From DATKDU01 sp035512595 (lineage in GTDB: Bacteria; Planctomycetota; Planctomycetia; Pirellulales; Pirellulaceae): 36,501 nt of DNA. Shown here piece by piece: positions 8,191 to 15,068 of this stretch. Location: NCBI GenBank assembly GCA_035512595.1, contig DATKDU010000395.1, positions 1-36,501 on the forward strand. Direction: 5' to 3'. Position 1 is the first letter of the stretch, and each line of letters starts with the position of its first letter. The notes beneath the pieces were generated by a model. That model saw only the letters and a list, made by a program, of their open reading frames with translations, searched no databases and was not told where the DNA came from. Both the position numbers and the translations under genes were made by a program.

Positions 8191-8798
8191 GCGGATGCTC
8201 CTTCGTCCGTCAGTTGGTACGCGATTTCTAGGGCGCGCTCATCGTAGGCCCGCAAGATTAACTCCTCGTCGGTCAAGTTTGGTTCGAAAAGTGTCCGCGA
8301 CACGCCCATTTGTTGCACCAATCGCCTTTCAAGGTCCTCATGACGTTCGATGCTTCCGTCCGCATGGATGTGCTTAATTGAAAACTTGTCACGTATGTGA
8401 CGACAAATAAGGATCGTGCGATGGCAATCGATCGGCTCTTTTTCGGCACACATCAGGGCAATCCGGAACTGCTTCGCGCCGTACCGTAGCCGAGCGAGCC
8501 CGTCGCGGAATGCCGGGAGCACGGCAATCCGATGATATTCGGCGCGGTCGCCGTCATAGCACTGCGATTCTTCTCGGCGCGCCCCCAATTCCTTGCCGAG
8601 GAACACGTATTTGATACCAACTGTCACGAGTTGCTGTGACAACTCTTCGCGATTGAAATGAGGAGTGTAGCTGCTGTACGGATGGGAGCGAACGTCGGCC
8701 AGCGCAGTAATGCCGTGCTGATGGAGCCGGCTCAGGAATTCATCGATCGTCTGCGTTGAATGCCCAATCGTGAACAGTTCGGGAAGTTCGTCCGCCAT
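8187..8798 (-). CDS. DUF488 family protein, first copy
   Basis: 203 aa from ATG 8798, preferred because ggag lies eight bases upstream; the in-frame ATG 8822 has no Shine-Dalgarno and adds only eight residues. The family start ELFTIGHSTQTIDEFLSRLH is followed by LADVRSHPYSSYTPHFNRE and YVFLGKELGARREE. The C-terminal motif is ALMCAEKEPIDCHRTIL (Cys117, Glu119, Cys125, His126, Arg127). This copy keeps the canonical DVRxxPxS pattern, which the second copy has changed to DTRLNNVS. It is the first gene of the operon. Function unknown; candidate nucleic-acid-processing enzyme. Confidence 0.9.
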   Translation of the reverse strand: MADELPELFTIGHSTQTIDEFLSRLHQHGITALADVRSHPYSSYTPHFNREELSQQLVTVGIKYVFLGKELGARREESQCYDGDRAEYHRIAVLPAFRDGLARLRYGAKQFRIALMCAEKEPIDCHRTILICRHIRDKFSIKHIHADGSIERHEDLERRLVQQMGVSRTLFEPNLTDEELILRAYDERALEIAYQLTDEGASA

Positions 8799-9141
8799 CA
8801 CTTGATCTCCGTAGCTGTTCATTCCAACTGCACCGACATCGTAAACGCAAATTAACTACGCGGACGACTGTCAAACGAGACGCGGGAAAGCGAACGACAA
8901 GTGATTATCAACCGGCATCATTTTAGTGTTTGGCGCCCACTTCACCACCCCTTCGTCCGTCGCGGAATGGCAAGTGGCGGCGAAGGAACGCAAGTGCAGG
9001 TTCAAAGTCGACGGGGAACCCGCGCCCGGCCCCCGGAGGCAGGTTTGCCTCCGGCTAGGAACAGGCCTTTCCCCCGGCCCTGGATGAAACGGGCTCAATT
9101 TGCTATCCTCACAGCTCAAATCCGCTGTCAGGAGTGCCCGC
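8799..9141. other. Intergenic region between divergent DUF488 operon and PH-domain gene
   Basis: I see no convincing gene here. A minus-strand frame at 8871-9173 has no coherent protein character. The region should hold both divergent promoters. A possible extended -10 for the PH gene is tgctatcct at 9101-9109. A perfect hairpin lies at 9033-9054. Confidence 0.4.
9033..9054. repeat. Perfect hairpin with CTAG foot
   Basis: The stem ccggaggca/tgcctccgg has a ggtt loop: nine paired bases, no mismatch. CTAG follows at 9055-9058. The layout is like the GTAG-footed REP-like hairpins further on, with a different sequence. Confidence 0.65.
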
Positions 9142-9690
9142 ATGTCTGCAACCAGCGCCCCGCTGCCAACCATGATTCAGGCGATTGCCGGCGTTTCCCC
9201 CGCCGAGACGAAGGAAATGACCGTCATGACGGTCTGGCCGTCGGTGGCCATGTTCGGCCTGGGCCGGACCCTGGGGAAGCTGTACGCCATCCGCTGGCCC
9301 GACGTCTACATCTTCCGCCTGGGGCACCTCATCGCCCTGGCGGCTATTCCCCTGTCGCTGGTCCTGTTCTTCATGCGGATCGCCCCCGGCATCGGCCGCC
9401 GCTACCGGCTGACCAATCGCCGCATCATCGTCGAGCGGGGAATCACCGGCGTGGAGGAGGGGCACGTCGATCTCGACCGGTTCGACTCGATCACGATCGA
9501 CGTGCTGCCGGGACAGGCGTGGTACGACGCGGGGGACCTGGTCTTCCGGCACGGCAACGTCGAGACGTTCCGCCTGGCCGGCGTGTCGCGCCCGGAAGCC
9601 TTTCGCCAGACGTGCGTGAAGGCGCACATGGCCTACGTCGGGGTCAAGAGGTCGCAGGGGAAGGGTTCATCGGATTCTCGGCGCACCTAG
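9142..9690 (+). CDS. PH-domain (bPH_2/YdbS-like) membrane protein
   Basis: 182 aa from ATG 9142, with caggag eight to thirteen bases upstream; the in-frame ATG 9100 lacks one. Two hydrophobic stretches near residues 29-41 and 60-79 (FRLGHLIALAAIPLSLVLFF) form a membrane hairpin. The bacterial PH domain follows: RRYRLTNRRIIVERGITGVE, then VDLDRFDSITIDVLPGQAWY and GDLVFRHGNVETFRLAGV. The family is membrane-anchored with a cytosolic PH-like fold of unknown ligand. No operon partner is evident; the next gene is 108 bp downstream beyond a hairpin repeat. Confidence 0.82.
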   Translation: MSATSAPLPTMIQAIAGVSPAETKEMTVMTVWPSVAMFGLGRTLGKLYAIRWPDVYIFRLGHLIALAAIPLSLVLFFMRIAPGIGRRYRLTNRRIIVERGITGVEEGHVDLDRFDSITIDVLPGQAWYDAGDLVFRHGNVETFRLAGVSRPEAFRQTCVKAHMAYVGVKRSQGKGSSDSRRT

Positions 9691-9760
9691 TTCCCATTTG
9701 TCCCACTCGTCCCATTCGTCTTATGATGGGACGAATGGGACTGATGGGACCTATGGACTG
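9691..9760. repeat. GTCCCAT word repeat forming a hairpin
   Basis: Tandem words like tcccattcgtc (9692-9720) are followed by their complements. The best stem is tcccattcgtc at 9710-9720 with gacgaatggga at 9730-9740, 11 perfect pairs and a nine-base loop. It starts directly after the stop of the PH gene. It could terminate transcription. Confidence 0.65.
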
Positions 9761-9798
9761 GGCGAGAGGGTAAAAGCTTCCTGGGAGAAAGTGCGCCT

Positions 9799-10338
9799 AT
9801 GTCCGACTTCCGCGAAATGGCACAGGACCCGAAGTTCAAGCGGCGGTTTGAATGGCTGCTGCGGAACGCCTGCCGCAAGGGGGATGCCGAGCAAGTGCAG
9901 GAGCGGCTCGATTGGGGGATCGACCCCAACTGCACGACGAAGAAAGGGCGAGCGCCGCTGACGGTCAACGTCCGCAGTTCCACGCCCAGTGCCGCCGTGG
10001 TCCAGGCGCTGCTCAAGGCGGGGGCCGATCCGACGATGATCGACCATGTGGGGCTAACCGCACTCGACTACGCCCGCCGCAAGCTGACCCGGCTCACGGC
10101 CAAGCCGCGCAAGCCGCCGGAAAAATCGCCGTCGCTGGATGAGAACGACCAGCTCATCCTGGCCGATTACGAGCAGGAGATGCTCGACGACGTCCGCAAG
10201 AATCACCCCGACATCGCCAAGGAATTCGTGAACGACTACATCCGGGAGCGGATCAAGGTTGCCAAACGCGTGTTCAATGATCCCGCCGAAGTGGAGAAGA
10301 TCGTCGAACTGCTGGAGGCGGCGACGGAGGGACACTAA
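9799..10338 (+). CDS. Ankyrin-repeat protein
   Basis: 179 aa, soluble, ATG 9799 with gggaga about ten bases upstream. Ankyrin-type repeats occupy about residues 18-95: RNACRKGDAEQVQERLDWGI-DPN, APLTVNVRSSTPSAAVVQALL with KAGADPTM, and VGLTALDYARRK. The remaining half is helical and charged (SLDENDQLILADYEQEMLDD, FVNDYIRERIKVAKRVF). Likely a cytosolic protein-protein interaction module; no partner is clear from context. Confidence 0.78.
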   Translation: MSDFREMAQDPKFKRRFEWLLRNACRKGDAEQVQERLDWGIDPNCTTKKGRAPLTVNVRSSTPSAAVVQALLKAGADPTMIDHVGLTALDYARRKLTRLTAKPRKPPEKSPSLDENDQLILADYEQEMLDDVRKNHPDIAKEFVNDYIRERIKVAKRVFNDPAEVEKIVELLEAATEGH

Positions 10339-10348
10339 TTGCCGGCAC

Positions 10349-10378
10349 TCCGCAATCCCCAATCCCCAATCCGCAATC
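10349..10378. repeat. CCGCAATCCCCAATCC word repeat at convergent gene ends
   Basis: Four degenerate copies of c(c/g)caatc fill the 38-bp gap between the convergent ankyrin and pyroglutamyl peptidase genes and overlap the peptidase stop (10377-10379). The peptidase's last residues are adjacent to it. It is too short to fold strongly. Confidence 0.45.
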
Positions 10379-10994
10379 AAAACAGCCATCCCGGCCGTGC
10401 GAGCTGCGCCAGAATAATCCGGACGGCCTGCGCGGCGTCGTGGCTGGTCATGCTCGGCAGGTCTTGCCGCTGGCCGAGGACTTGCGACGGGCAGAGAGGC
10501 AGGTGGATGAACGTCGTCCGCGTCTTCAACCGCTGTTGTTCGGCATAGAAGTGCGCCAGGTAAAGCACGGCGTTGCACAGGTACGTGCCGGCGTGGTACG
10601 AGACCTGGCAGGGAATGCCGGCCTGGCGGACGGCGGCGGCCCACTGGTCGAGCGGCAGGCTGCTCTTGTAGGCGGCAGGACCGCCTTCGACAAGCGGCCG
10701 GAATTCATCGGGCGATTGCGAGGAGTGGCCGCCGATGTTGATGCCGACCGCTTCCAGGTGAACGCGTCCGATTCCCGGCGATTGCCCCAGCAAGAGGGCG
10801 TAGTCGTAGTTGGCCGACAAGTCTTCCTGAAGCTTCGCCTGGGCCGCGGCAAAATCGACCGGATAGCGTCGCGTGACAACTTTGGGCGACTCAGGCAGCT
10901 CCGTTGTCAGCGCCACGAGCGCCTGCCAACTGGAGTTTTCGCTCCAGCGGTCGTACGGCACGAAGGCGGTGATCAGGACGCGGGGGACAGACAT
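10377..10994 (-). CDS. pcp: Pyroglutamyl peptidase (family C15)
   Basis: 205 aa from ATG 10994 (MSVPRVLITAFVPYDRWSEN); the longer frame to 11234 runs into the divergent gene and is not protein-like. The catalytic triad of C15 is present with near-canonical spacing: Glu81 (GRVHLEAVGINIGG), Cys140 (YHAGTYLCNAVLY) and His164 (TTFIHLPLCP). The enzyme removes N-terminal pyroglutamate from peptides in the cytoplasm. The substrate-loop residues differ somewhat from E. coli Pcp (LEAVGIN instead of ITxERVAIN), which is common in divergent bacterial members. It is divergent from the thioredoxin-like gene, with about 90 bp for both promoters. Confidence 0.88.
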   Translation of the reverse strand: MSVPRVLITAFVPYDRWSENSSWQALVALTTELPESPKVVTRRYPVDFAAAQAKLQEDLSANYDYALLLGQSPGIGRVHLEAVGINIGGHSSQSPDEFRPLVEGGPAAYKSSLPLDQWAAAVRQAGIPCQVSYHAGTYLCNAVLYLAHFYAEQQRLKTRTTFIHLPLCPSQVLGQRQDLPSMTSHDAAQAVRIILAQLARPGWLF

Positions 10995-11084
10995 GGCGGG
11001 CGGCGCGGCTCCAGCGAGCTTGATATAATCGTAAACTGAGTGCAAGCCTATCGTAACACGAAACGGCAAGAGGGGACTTTGACG

Positions 11085-11720
11085 ATGCAGAAGTACCTGG
11101 GGGGAGTGGTTCTGGCGCTGGCGTTTTCCCTGCTGCTGCCGTCGGCCTGGGCGGGGAAGTACAACAAGACGCTCGATATCGGCGATCCAGCACCGGCTTG
11201 GAACGACCTGCCGGGGGTCGATGGCAAGCAGCACTCGCTGGTTGACCTGAAGGAGAAGGAGGTCGTCGTCGTCGTCTTCACGTGCAACAGTTGCCCCTAT
11301 GCCGTCGATGTGGAAGCGCGGCTAACCGCGCTGAACAAGCAACTCTCGGCGGATGGCAAAGGAGCGCTGGTGGCCGTGTGCTCCAATGTGTTCAAGGACG
11401 ACACGCTGGAGAAGATTTCCGCCCGCGCCAAGGAGCAGAAGTTCGGCTTCGCGTATTTGCACGATGACGAGAAGTCGTCGCTGGCCAATGCGTTCGGCGC
11501 GCGGCGGACGCCGGAGTTCTTCGTACTCGACAAGGAGCGGAAGATCGTCTACATGGGGGCGCTCGACGACAGCCCCGACGGCAAGAAAGTTCAAAAGACG
11601 TATGTCGCGGATGCCGTCGCCGCCGTGCTGGCGGGCAACACACCGGAAGTCGAGGAAACGCCGCCGGTGGGGTGTTTGATCCGGTTTGCGAAGGCGCGGC
11701 GGGGGAAGAAATCCCAATGA
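11085..11720 (+). CDS. Secreted thioredoxin/AhpC-TSA-like protein
   Basis: 211 aa from ATG 11085, with aagagggg about 12 bases upstream. Residues 1-23 are a signal peptide (YLGGVVLALAFSLLLPSAWA). The redoxin domain begins DIGDPAPAWNDLPGVDGKQH and carries the redox motif FTCNSCPYA (Cys67, Cys70), a CxxC in the usual thioredoxin place. FGARRTPEFFVLDKERKIVY holds the cis-Pro region. The C terminus PPVGCLIRFAK resembles the GCxIxxK tail of planctomycete peroxiredoxin-like proteins. Likely a periplasmic thiol-disulfide protein. The stop codon (11718-11720) lies inside a long inverted repeat. Confidence 0.88.
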   Translation: MQKYLGGVVLALAFSLLLPSAWAGKYNKTLDIGDPAPAWNDLPGVDGKQHSLVDLKEKEVVVVVFTCNSCPYAVDVEARLTALNKQLSADGKGALVAVCSNVFKDDTLEKISARAKEQKFGFAYLHDDEKSSLANAFGARRTPEFFVLDKERKIVYMGALDDSPDGKKVQKTYVADAVAAVLAGNTPEVEETPPVGCLIRFAKARRGKKSQ

Positions 11721-11783
11721 CCAGGCCCCAATGACCAATGTTCCAGATTGGCCGCCAATTGGTCATTGGGGCTTGGTCATTGG
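11714..11783. repeat. TGGTCATTGG word repeat, 25-bp inverted arms
   Basis: The left arm 11714-11738 and right arm 11759-11783 pair over 25 bp with one mismatch, around a 20-base loop. Each arm is itself made of the tandem word TGGTCATTGG. It fills the gap between convergent trx-like and aroE genes and contains the former's stop. It is a plausible bidirectional terminator. The same word recurs at 14948-15038. Confidence 0.85.
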
Positions 11784-11793
11784 TCATTCCCCG

Positions 11794-12642
11794 TTAGATC
11801 GCCAAAAACTCCTCGAGCGCCTCCCGCATCACGGCCGCGTCCGGCTCGCTGCCGGTCCAGATCCGGTAGCTGATCACCGCCTGGTTGACGAGCATCCCCA
11901 AGCCGTCCAGGACGTGGCAGCCGTTGTCTTTGGCTTCCGCGAGCAGCCGCGTCTCGGCCGGGTTGAAGACGACGTCGGCCACGATCAGCCCCGGACGCAG
12001 CGTATCGCGGACCACCGGCACTCGGGCCGATTCATCATTCAGCCCGATCGACGTGGCGTTGATGAAGATGTCCGTTTGCAGCGGAATGGCGAGCTGGCCG
12101 TTGAGGGGCGCGTAAGTCGCCTGAGCCTTCGACCGCTCGCGCAGCAACTCGGCCAGTTCTTCGCCGCGGGGCGCGCCGCGGTTGACGACGGTGATGTTCG
12201 TCGCGCCGGCCAGCGCCAACTCGACGCCAATCGCCCGGGCAGCGCCGCCGGCGCCAAGGATCATGACCCGCTTTCCCGCCGGATCGACGAGCCCCTTCAG
12301 CGACTGCACAAATCCCTTGCCGTCGGTATTCTCCCCCAGCAGCTTGTCCCCTTCGCGGTGGGCGCAGTTGACCGCCCCCATCATTGCCGCCGCCTCGCTC
12401 AGCCCGTCCAGCAGCGGGATCACCGCCACCTTGTGCGGGATCGTGAAATTGCCGCCGCGAAAGCCCATCGCCTTCATGCCGCGGACGGCATCCGCCAGAT
12501 TCGCGGAAGAAACTTCGAGCGTCAGATAACGCCAGTCGAGCCCCGCGGCCAGGAACGCCTTCTCGAACATGTACTGCGTCGGGTTGCCGCCGACCGGCTG
12601 GCCCATGCAGCAGACGATTTCTTGAAGAGCAGGGGCGGACAT
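11794..12642 (-). CDS. aroE: Shikimate dehydrogenase
   Basis: 282 aa. It reduces 3-dehydroshikimate with NADPH in the shikimate pathway. Visible motifs: GGNFTIPHKVAVIPL with the catalytic Lys; GAVNCAHREGDKLLGENTDGKG with the catalytic Asp; the Rossmann loop VMILGAGGAARAIGVELAL; and the NADP-type VVNRGAPRGEELA. C-terminal GLGMLVNQAVISYRIWTG is typical. Odd point: the N-terminal SxS shikimate-carboxylate motif (HSKSP in E. coli) is replaced by GGNPTQYM (about residues 18-25), so the substrate pocket is altered. The gene starts 10 bp after pdxJ on the same strand, so they are probably cotranscribed. Confidence 0.9.
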   Translation of the reverse strand: MSAPALQEIVCCMGQPVGGNPTQYMFEKAFLAAGLDWRYLTLEVSSANLADAVRGMKAMGFRGGNFTIPHKVAVIPLLDGLSEAAAMMGAVNCAHREGDKLLGENTDGKGFVQSLKGLVDPAGKRVMILGAGGAARAIGVELALAGATNITVVNRGAPRGEELAELLRERSKAQATYAPLNGQLAIPLQTDIFINATSIGLNDESARVPVVRDTLRPGLIVADVVFNPAETRLLAEAKDNGCHVLDGLGMLVNQAVISYRIWTGSEPDAAVMREALEEFLAI

Positions 12643-12650
12643 GGGGCGGG

Positions 12651-12672
12651 GTTCAGGGTTCAGAATTCAGGA
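12651..12672. repeat. GGTTCAG word repeat at the pdxJ 3' end
   Basis: Tandem gttcagg/gttcaga/attcagg words overlap the last codons and stop of pdxJ (12653-12655), encoding its LLNSEP tail. The same word occurs at 22531-22549 before mlaD. Confidence 0.5.
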
Positions 12673-13372
12673 GTTGTTTCATTTCACGCACCGCGCGCTC
12701 CATGCCGACGAGGACGGCGCGGCTGATGATGGCGTGGCCGATGTTCAACTCGAACATCTGATCGATGGTAGCTACCGGGCGCACGTTTTGATAGTTCAGG
12801 CCATGGCCGGCGTGCAGCCGCATCCCAGCTTGGACGATCTGCTCGCCGGCTGCGACGAGTGCCGCCAACTCCTTACGCCGGGCTTTTCCCTTGGCCAGGG
12901 CGTACCGGCCGGTGTGCAATTCGACGGCCGTGGCCCCCAATTTGGCGGCCGTTTCGATTTGCTTGGAATCGGGGTCGAGAAACAGGCTGACTTCGATGCC
13001 GGCGTCCTGAAGCTTTGCCACCGCCTTGGCGGTAGCCGCTCGATGGGCGACTGCGTCGAGCCCCCCCTCGGTCGTCACTTCCTCGCGGCGTTCGGGAACG
13101 ATCGTCGCCTGGTCGGGCTTGAGCTGGCAGGCAATGCCGACGATTTCCTTAGCGACCGACAGCTCGAGGTTCAACTTGACGGTGACCGTCTCGCGGAGGA
13201 TGCGGACGTCCCGGTCCTGGATATGGCGGCGGTCCTCGCGGAGGTGGACGGTGATGGCATCCGCGCCCCCCAACTCGGCCAGCACGGCGGCAGCCACGGG
13301 GTCCGGCTCATAGGTCCGCCGCGCCTGGCGGACCGTGGCCACGTGATCGATGTTGACGCCTAGCTCGGGCAT
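12653..13372 (-). CDS. pdxJ: Pyridoxine 5'-phosphate synthase
   Basis: 239 aa from ATG 13372 (MPELGVNIDHVATVRQARRT), which is the canonical PdxJ N terminus; the frame upstream to 13429 is not conserved. It condenses 1-deoxyxylulose 5-phosphate with 3-amino-2-oxopropyl phosphate to make pyridoxine 5'-phosphate. Family motifs seen: PDPVAAAVLAELGGADAITV, HLREDRRHIQDRDV, NLELSVAKEIV, PERREEVTTEGGLD, SLFLDPDS, VELHTGRYA and GMRLHAGHGLNYQNV, with ELNIGHAIISRAVLVGME at the C terminus. The length matches E. coli PdxJ (about 243). It is upstream of aroE with a 10-bp gap. The last six codons are inside a word repeat. Confidence 0.95.
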   Translation of the reverse strand: MPELGVNIDHVATVRQARRTYEPDPVAAAVLAELGGADAITVHLREDRRHIQDRDVRILRETVTVKLNLELSVAKEIVGIACQLKPDQATIVPERREEVTTEGGLDAVAHRAATAKAVAKLQDAGIEVSLFLDPDSKQIETAAKLGATAVELHTGRYALAKGKARRKELAALVAAGEQIVQAGMRLHAGHGLNYQNVRPVATIDQMFELNIGHAIISRAVLVGMERAVREMKQLLNSEP

Positions 13373-13399
13373 GAAACAATGGTTGCGTGAGATCGAACT

Positions 13400-13645
13400 A
13401 TGGAATCGTTTCCGGCAGACCGTTATCACTTCCGCATGGTGCTCACCAACGTGTTGATGATGCCATGCGCCGTCGTTTCGCTAATTGCACTATATCCGCT
13501 CATCCAGTCCCCCTACGTCTATTGGTTTCTCTCACTTTCACTCGGTTTCGCAATGGCCTATGCGATGGGTTGGTTGCTCCATCTATCGGGGATCGCCATG
13601 TTTCGTTTCCTCGACCGAGTTTTGGGTGGCAAAAAGGGGGATTAA
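13400..13645 (+). CDS. Small putative membrane protein (81 aa)
   Basis: Two hydrophobic helices (VLTNVLMMPCAVVSLIALYP, and FLSLSLGFAMAYAMGWLLHL) followed by a short basic tail (FRFLDRVLGGKKGD). It starts 27 bp from the divergent pdxJ start and its stop overlaps the convergent aroA stop, so it exactly fills the gap. There is only a weak Shine-Dalgarno (gag). Composition is less GC-rich than its neighbours. I do not recognise a family. It could be real or chance; the coherent two-helix pattern favours real. Confidence 0.5.
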   Translation: MESFPADRYHFRMVLTNVLMMPCAVVSLIALYPLIQSPYVYWFLSLSLGFAMAYAMGWLLHLSGIAMFRFLDRVLGGKKGD

Positions 13646-14931
13646 TAGGTTTGGAATCTTGTTCCGACCAGACGCGACAGGTCTTGAAAATACGCTGGAT
13701 ACGTCTTGGCCGTGCAGCCCGGATCGCGAATCGTCACTCCGGGGAGCTTAAGGCCCGCCAAGGAAAAGCTCATCGCCATGCGGTGGTCATTGTAGGTGTC
13801 GATAGCCGCGCCGCGCAGCGGCCCGGGCGTGATCGTCAGGCCGTCCGCGCGCTCCTCGACCGTCGCGCCCAGCTTTCTTAGCTCGCGGGCCAGGTCCCCG
13901 ATCCGGTCGGTCTCTTTGTGGCGGATGTGGGCGACGTTGCGAATCGTCGTCGGCCCCTCGGCAAACAGGGCCACCACCGCCAGCGTCTGCACCGTGTCGC
14001 TGATCGCGTTCATATCGATGTCGATGCCGCGGAGACGCCGGCCCTCGACCGTGATGCTTTCATGATCCTTTGAGACCGAGCATCCCATCAGCTCCAGGCA
14101 GTCCACAAACTTCACATCCCCCTGAATATTCTTCCAGGACAAACCTTCAACCGTCACGCGGCCACCGGTGATTGCCGCCGCACCCCAGAAGTAGCTGGCC
14201 GCCGAGGCATCCGGCTCGATCGTGTAATTCGTCCCACGATATGGCTGGGGCGCGTGCATGTAGAAGCCCGACGGTTTATATGCGCCGCCGACACCAAACG
14301 CCGCCATGACTTCGCTGGTCATGACAACGTATGGAACTGAGACGAGCTTACCTTCGATCGCCATCGAAACCGGCTGTGCTGCCAGAGGCGCAGCCATCAA
14401 CACCGCGCTGAGAAATTGGCTGGAAATATCTCCGCGAATGCCGGCAGTCCCGCCCCGCAGGCCACTGGCCCGCACGACCACCGGCGGGCAGCCGTTTGGA
14501 CTCTCGCAGAAAACGTCGGCGCCGAGTTGCCGCAGCGCCTCGGCCAGATCGCCGATTGGCCGCTGGTGCATTCTGGGAATGCCGCTCAGGCGGTAGGTGC
14601 CGTGTCCCAAGGCGACCATCGCTGTGAGAAAGCGGATCGTCGTGCCGCTGTTGCCGACGAACAGGTCGGCTTTCTCGGCCGGAATCTTGCCGCCGCAGCC
14701 ATCGACCTCCAGCCGCGTGCCCCCATCGAAAGATTGAGCGGCAATCCCCAGCCGCCCCAGGCTCTCGATCATCACCCGCGTGTCTTCGCTGTCGAGCGCG
14801 CCGGTGAGCGTCGAGCGTCCCTCGGCCAGTGCCGCACAAACGAGGGCCCGGTTGGTGATGCTCTTGGAGCCCGGGGGCCGGATCGAGCCGTGAATGGGTC
14901 CGCAGGGGGTGATGGCGATTTCGTCGGACAC
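13642..14931 (-). CDS. aroA: 3-phosphoshikimate 1-carboxyvinyltransferase (EPSP synthase)
   Basis: 429 aa if started at GTG 14931, giving (M)SDEIAITPCGPIHGSI, like other AroA N termini. An in-frame ATG at 14994 would add 21 residues (MTIPVIGYWDLVIGHYAIRV) that are simply the translation of a word repeat. Neither start has a clear Shine-Dalgarno. Motifs: RPPGSKSITNRALVCAALAE (PEP and shikimate-3-phosphate binding), LFVGNSGTTIRFLTAMVALG, RPIGDLAEALRQLGA, ISSQFLSAVLMAAPL, EPDASAASYFWGAA, RHKETDRIGDLARELRKLGA and NDHRMAMSFSLAGLKLPG. It makes 5-enolpyruvylshikimate 3-phosphate in the cytoplasm. The cluster thus has two steps of the shikimate pathway (aroE, aroA) near pdxJ. Confidence 0.95.
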   Translation of the reverse strand: MSDEIAITPCGPIHGSIRPPGSKSITNRALVCAALAEGRSTLTGALDSEDTRVMIESLGRLGIAAQSFDGGTRLEVDGCGGKIPAEKADLFVGNSGTTIRFLTAMVALGHGTYRLSGIPRMHQRPIGDLAEALRQLGADVFCESPNGCPPVVVRASGLRGGTAGIRGDISSQFLSAVLMAAPLAAQPVSMAIEGKLVSVPYVVMTSEVMAAFGVGGAYKPSGFYMHAPQPYRGTNYTIEPDASAASYFWGAAAITGGRVTVEGLSWKNIQGDVKFVDCLELMGCSVSKDHESITVEGRRLRGIDIDMNAISDTVQTLAVVALFAEGPTTIRNVAHIRHKETDRIGDLARELRKLGATVEERADGLTITPGPLRGAAIDTYNDHRMAMSFSLAGLKLPGVTIRDPGCTAKTYPAYFQDLSRLVGTRFQTY

Positions 14932-14947
14932 GGAAACGCGTATCGCG

Positions 14948-15038
14948 TAATGACCAATGACCAAGTCCCAATAACCAATGACGGGAATCGTCATTGATCG
15001 TCAACCCTTCGTCATTGGTGCTTGGTCATTGGTCGTTA
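14948..15038. repeat. TGGTCATTGG word repeat, second copy
   Basis: The left arm 14948-14983 and right arm 15010-15038 share the words taaYgaccaatgaccaag and accaatgacg in inverted orientation, with an insertion of about seven bases in the left arm. It lies between the 5' end of aroA and the 3' end of the PQQ gene on the same strand, so it would sit in the aroA leader. Confidence 0.75.
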
Positions 15039-15042
15039 AACT

Positions 15043-15068
15043 GGTCTCGTCCGGCAGACGAGACCTAC
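15043..15068. repeat. GTAG-footed hairpin, GTCCCG family, single copy
   Basis: The stem ggtctcgtc/gacgagacc has a cggca loop. On the minus strand GTAG (15068-15065) is at the foot, and its TAG is the stop codon of the PQQ gene. Confidence 0.8.

Noticed and set aside
8871..9173. 100-aa minus ORF between the DUF488 operon and the PH gene
   Set aside because: No Shine-Dalgarno, no coherent hydrophobic or charged pattern, and it overlaps the PH gene start.
14932..14994. ATG 14994 as aroA start
   Set aside because: The extra 21 residues translate the intergenic word repeat; GTG 14931 gives the usual AroA N terminus.
11714..15038. TGGTCATTGG repeats as a CRISPR array
   Set aside because: The words are tandem and inverted without unique spacers of constant length, and there are no cas genes.
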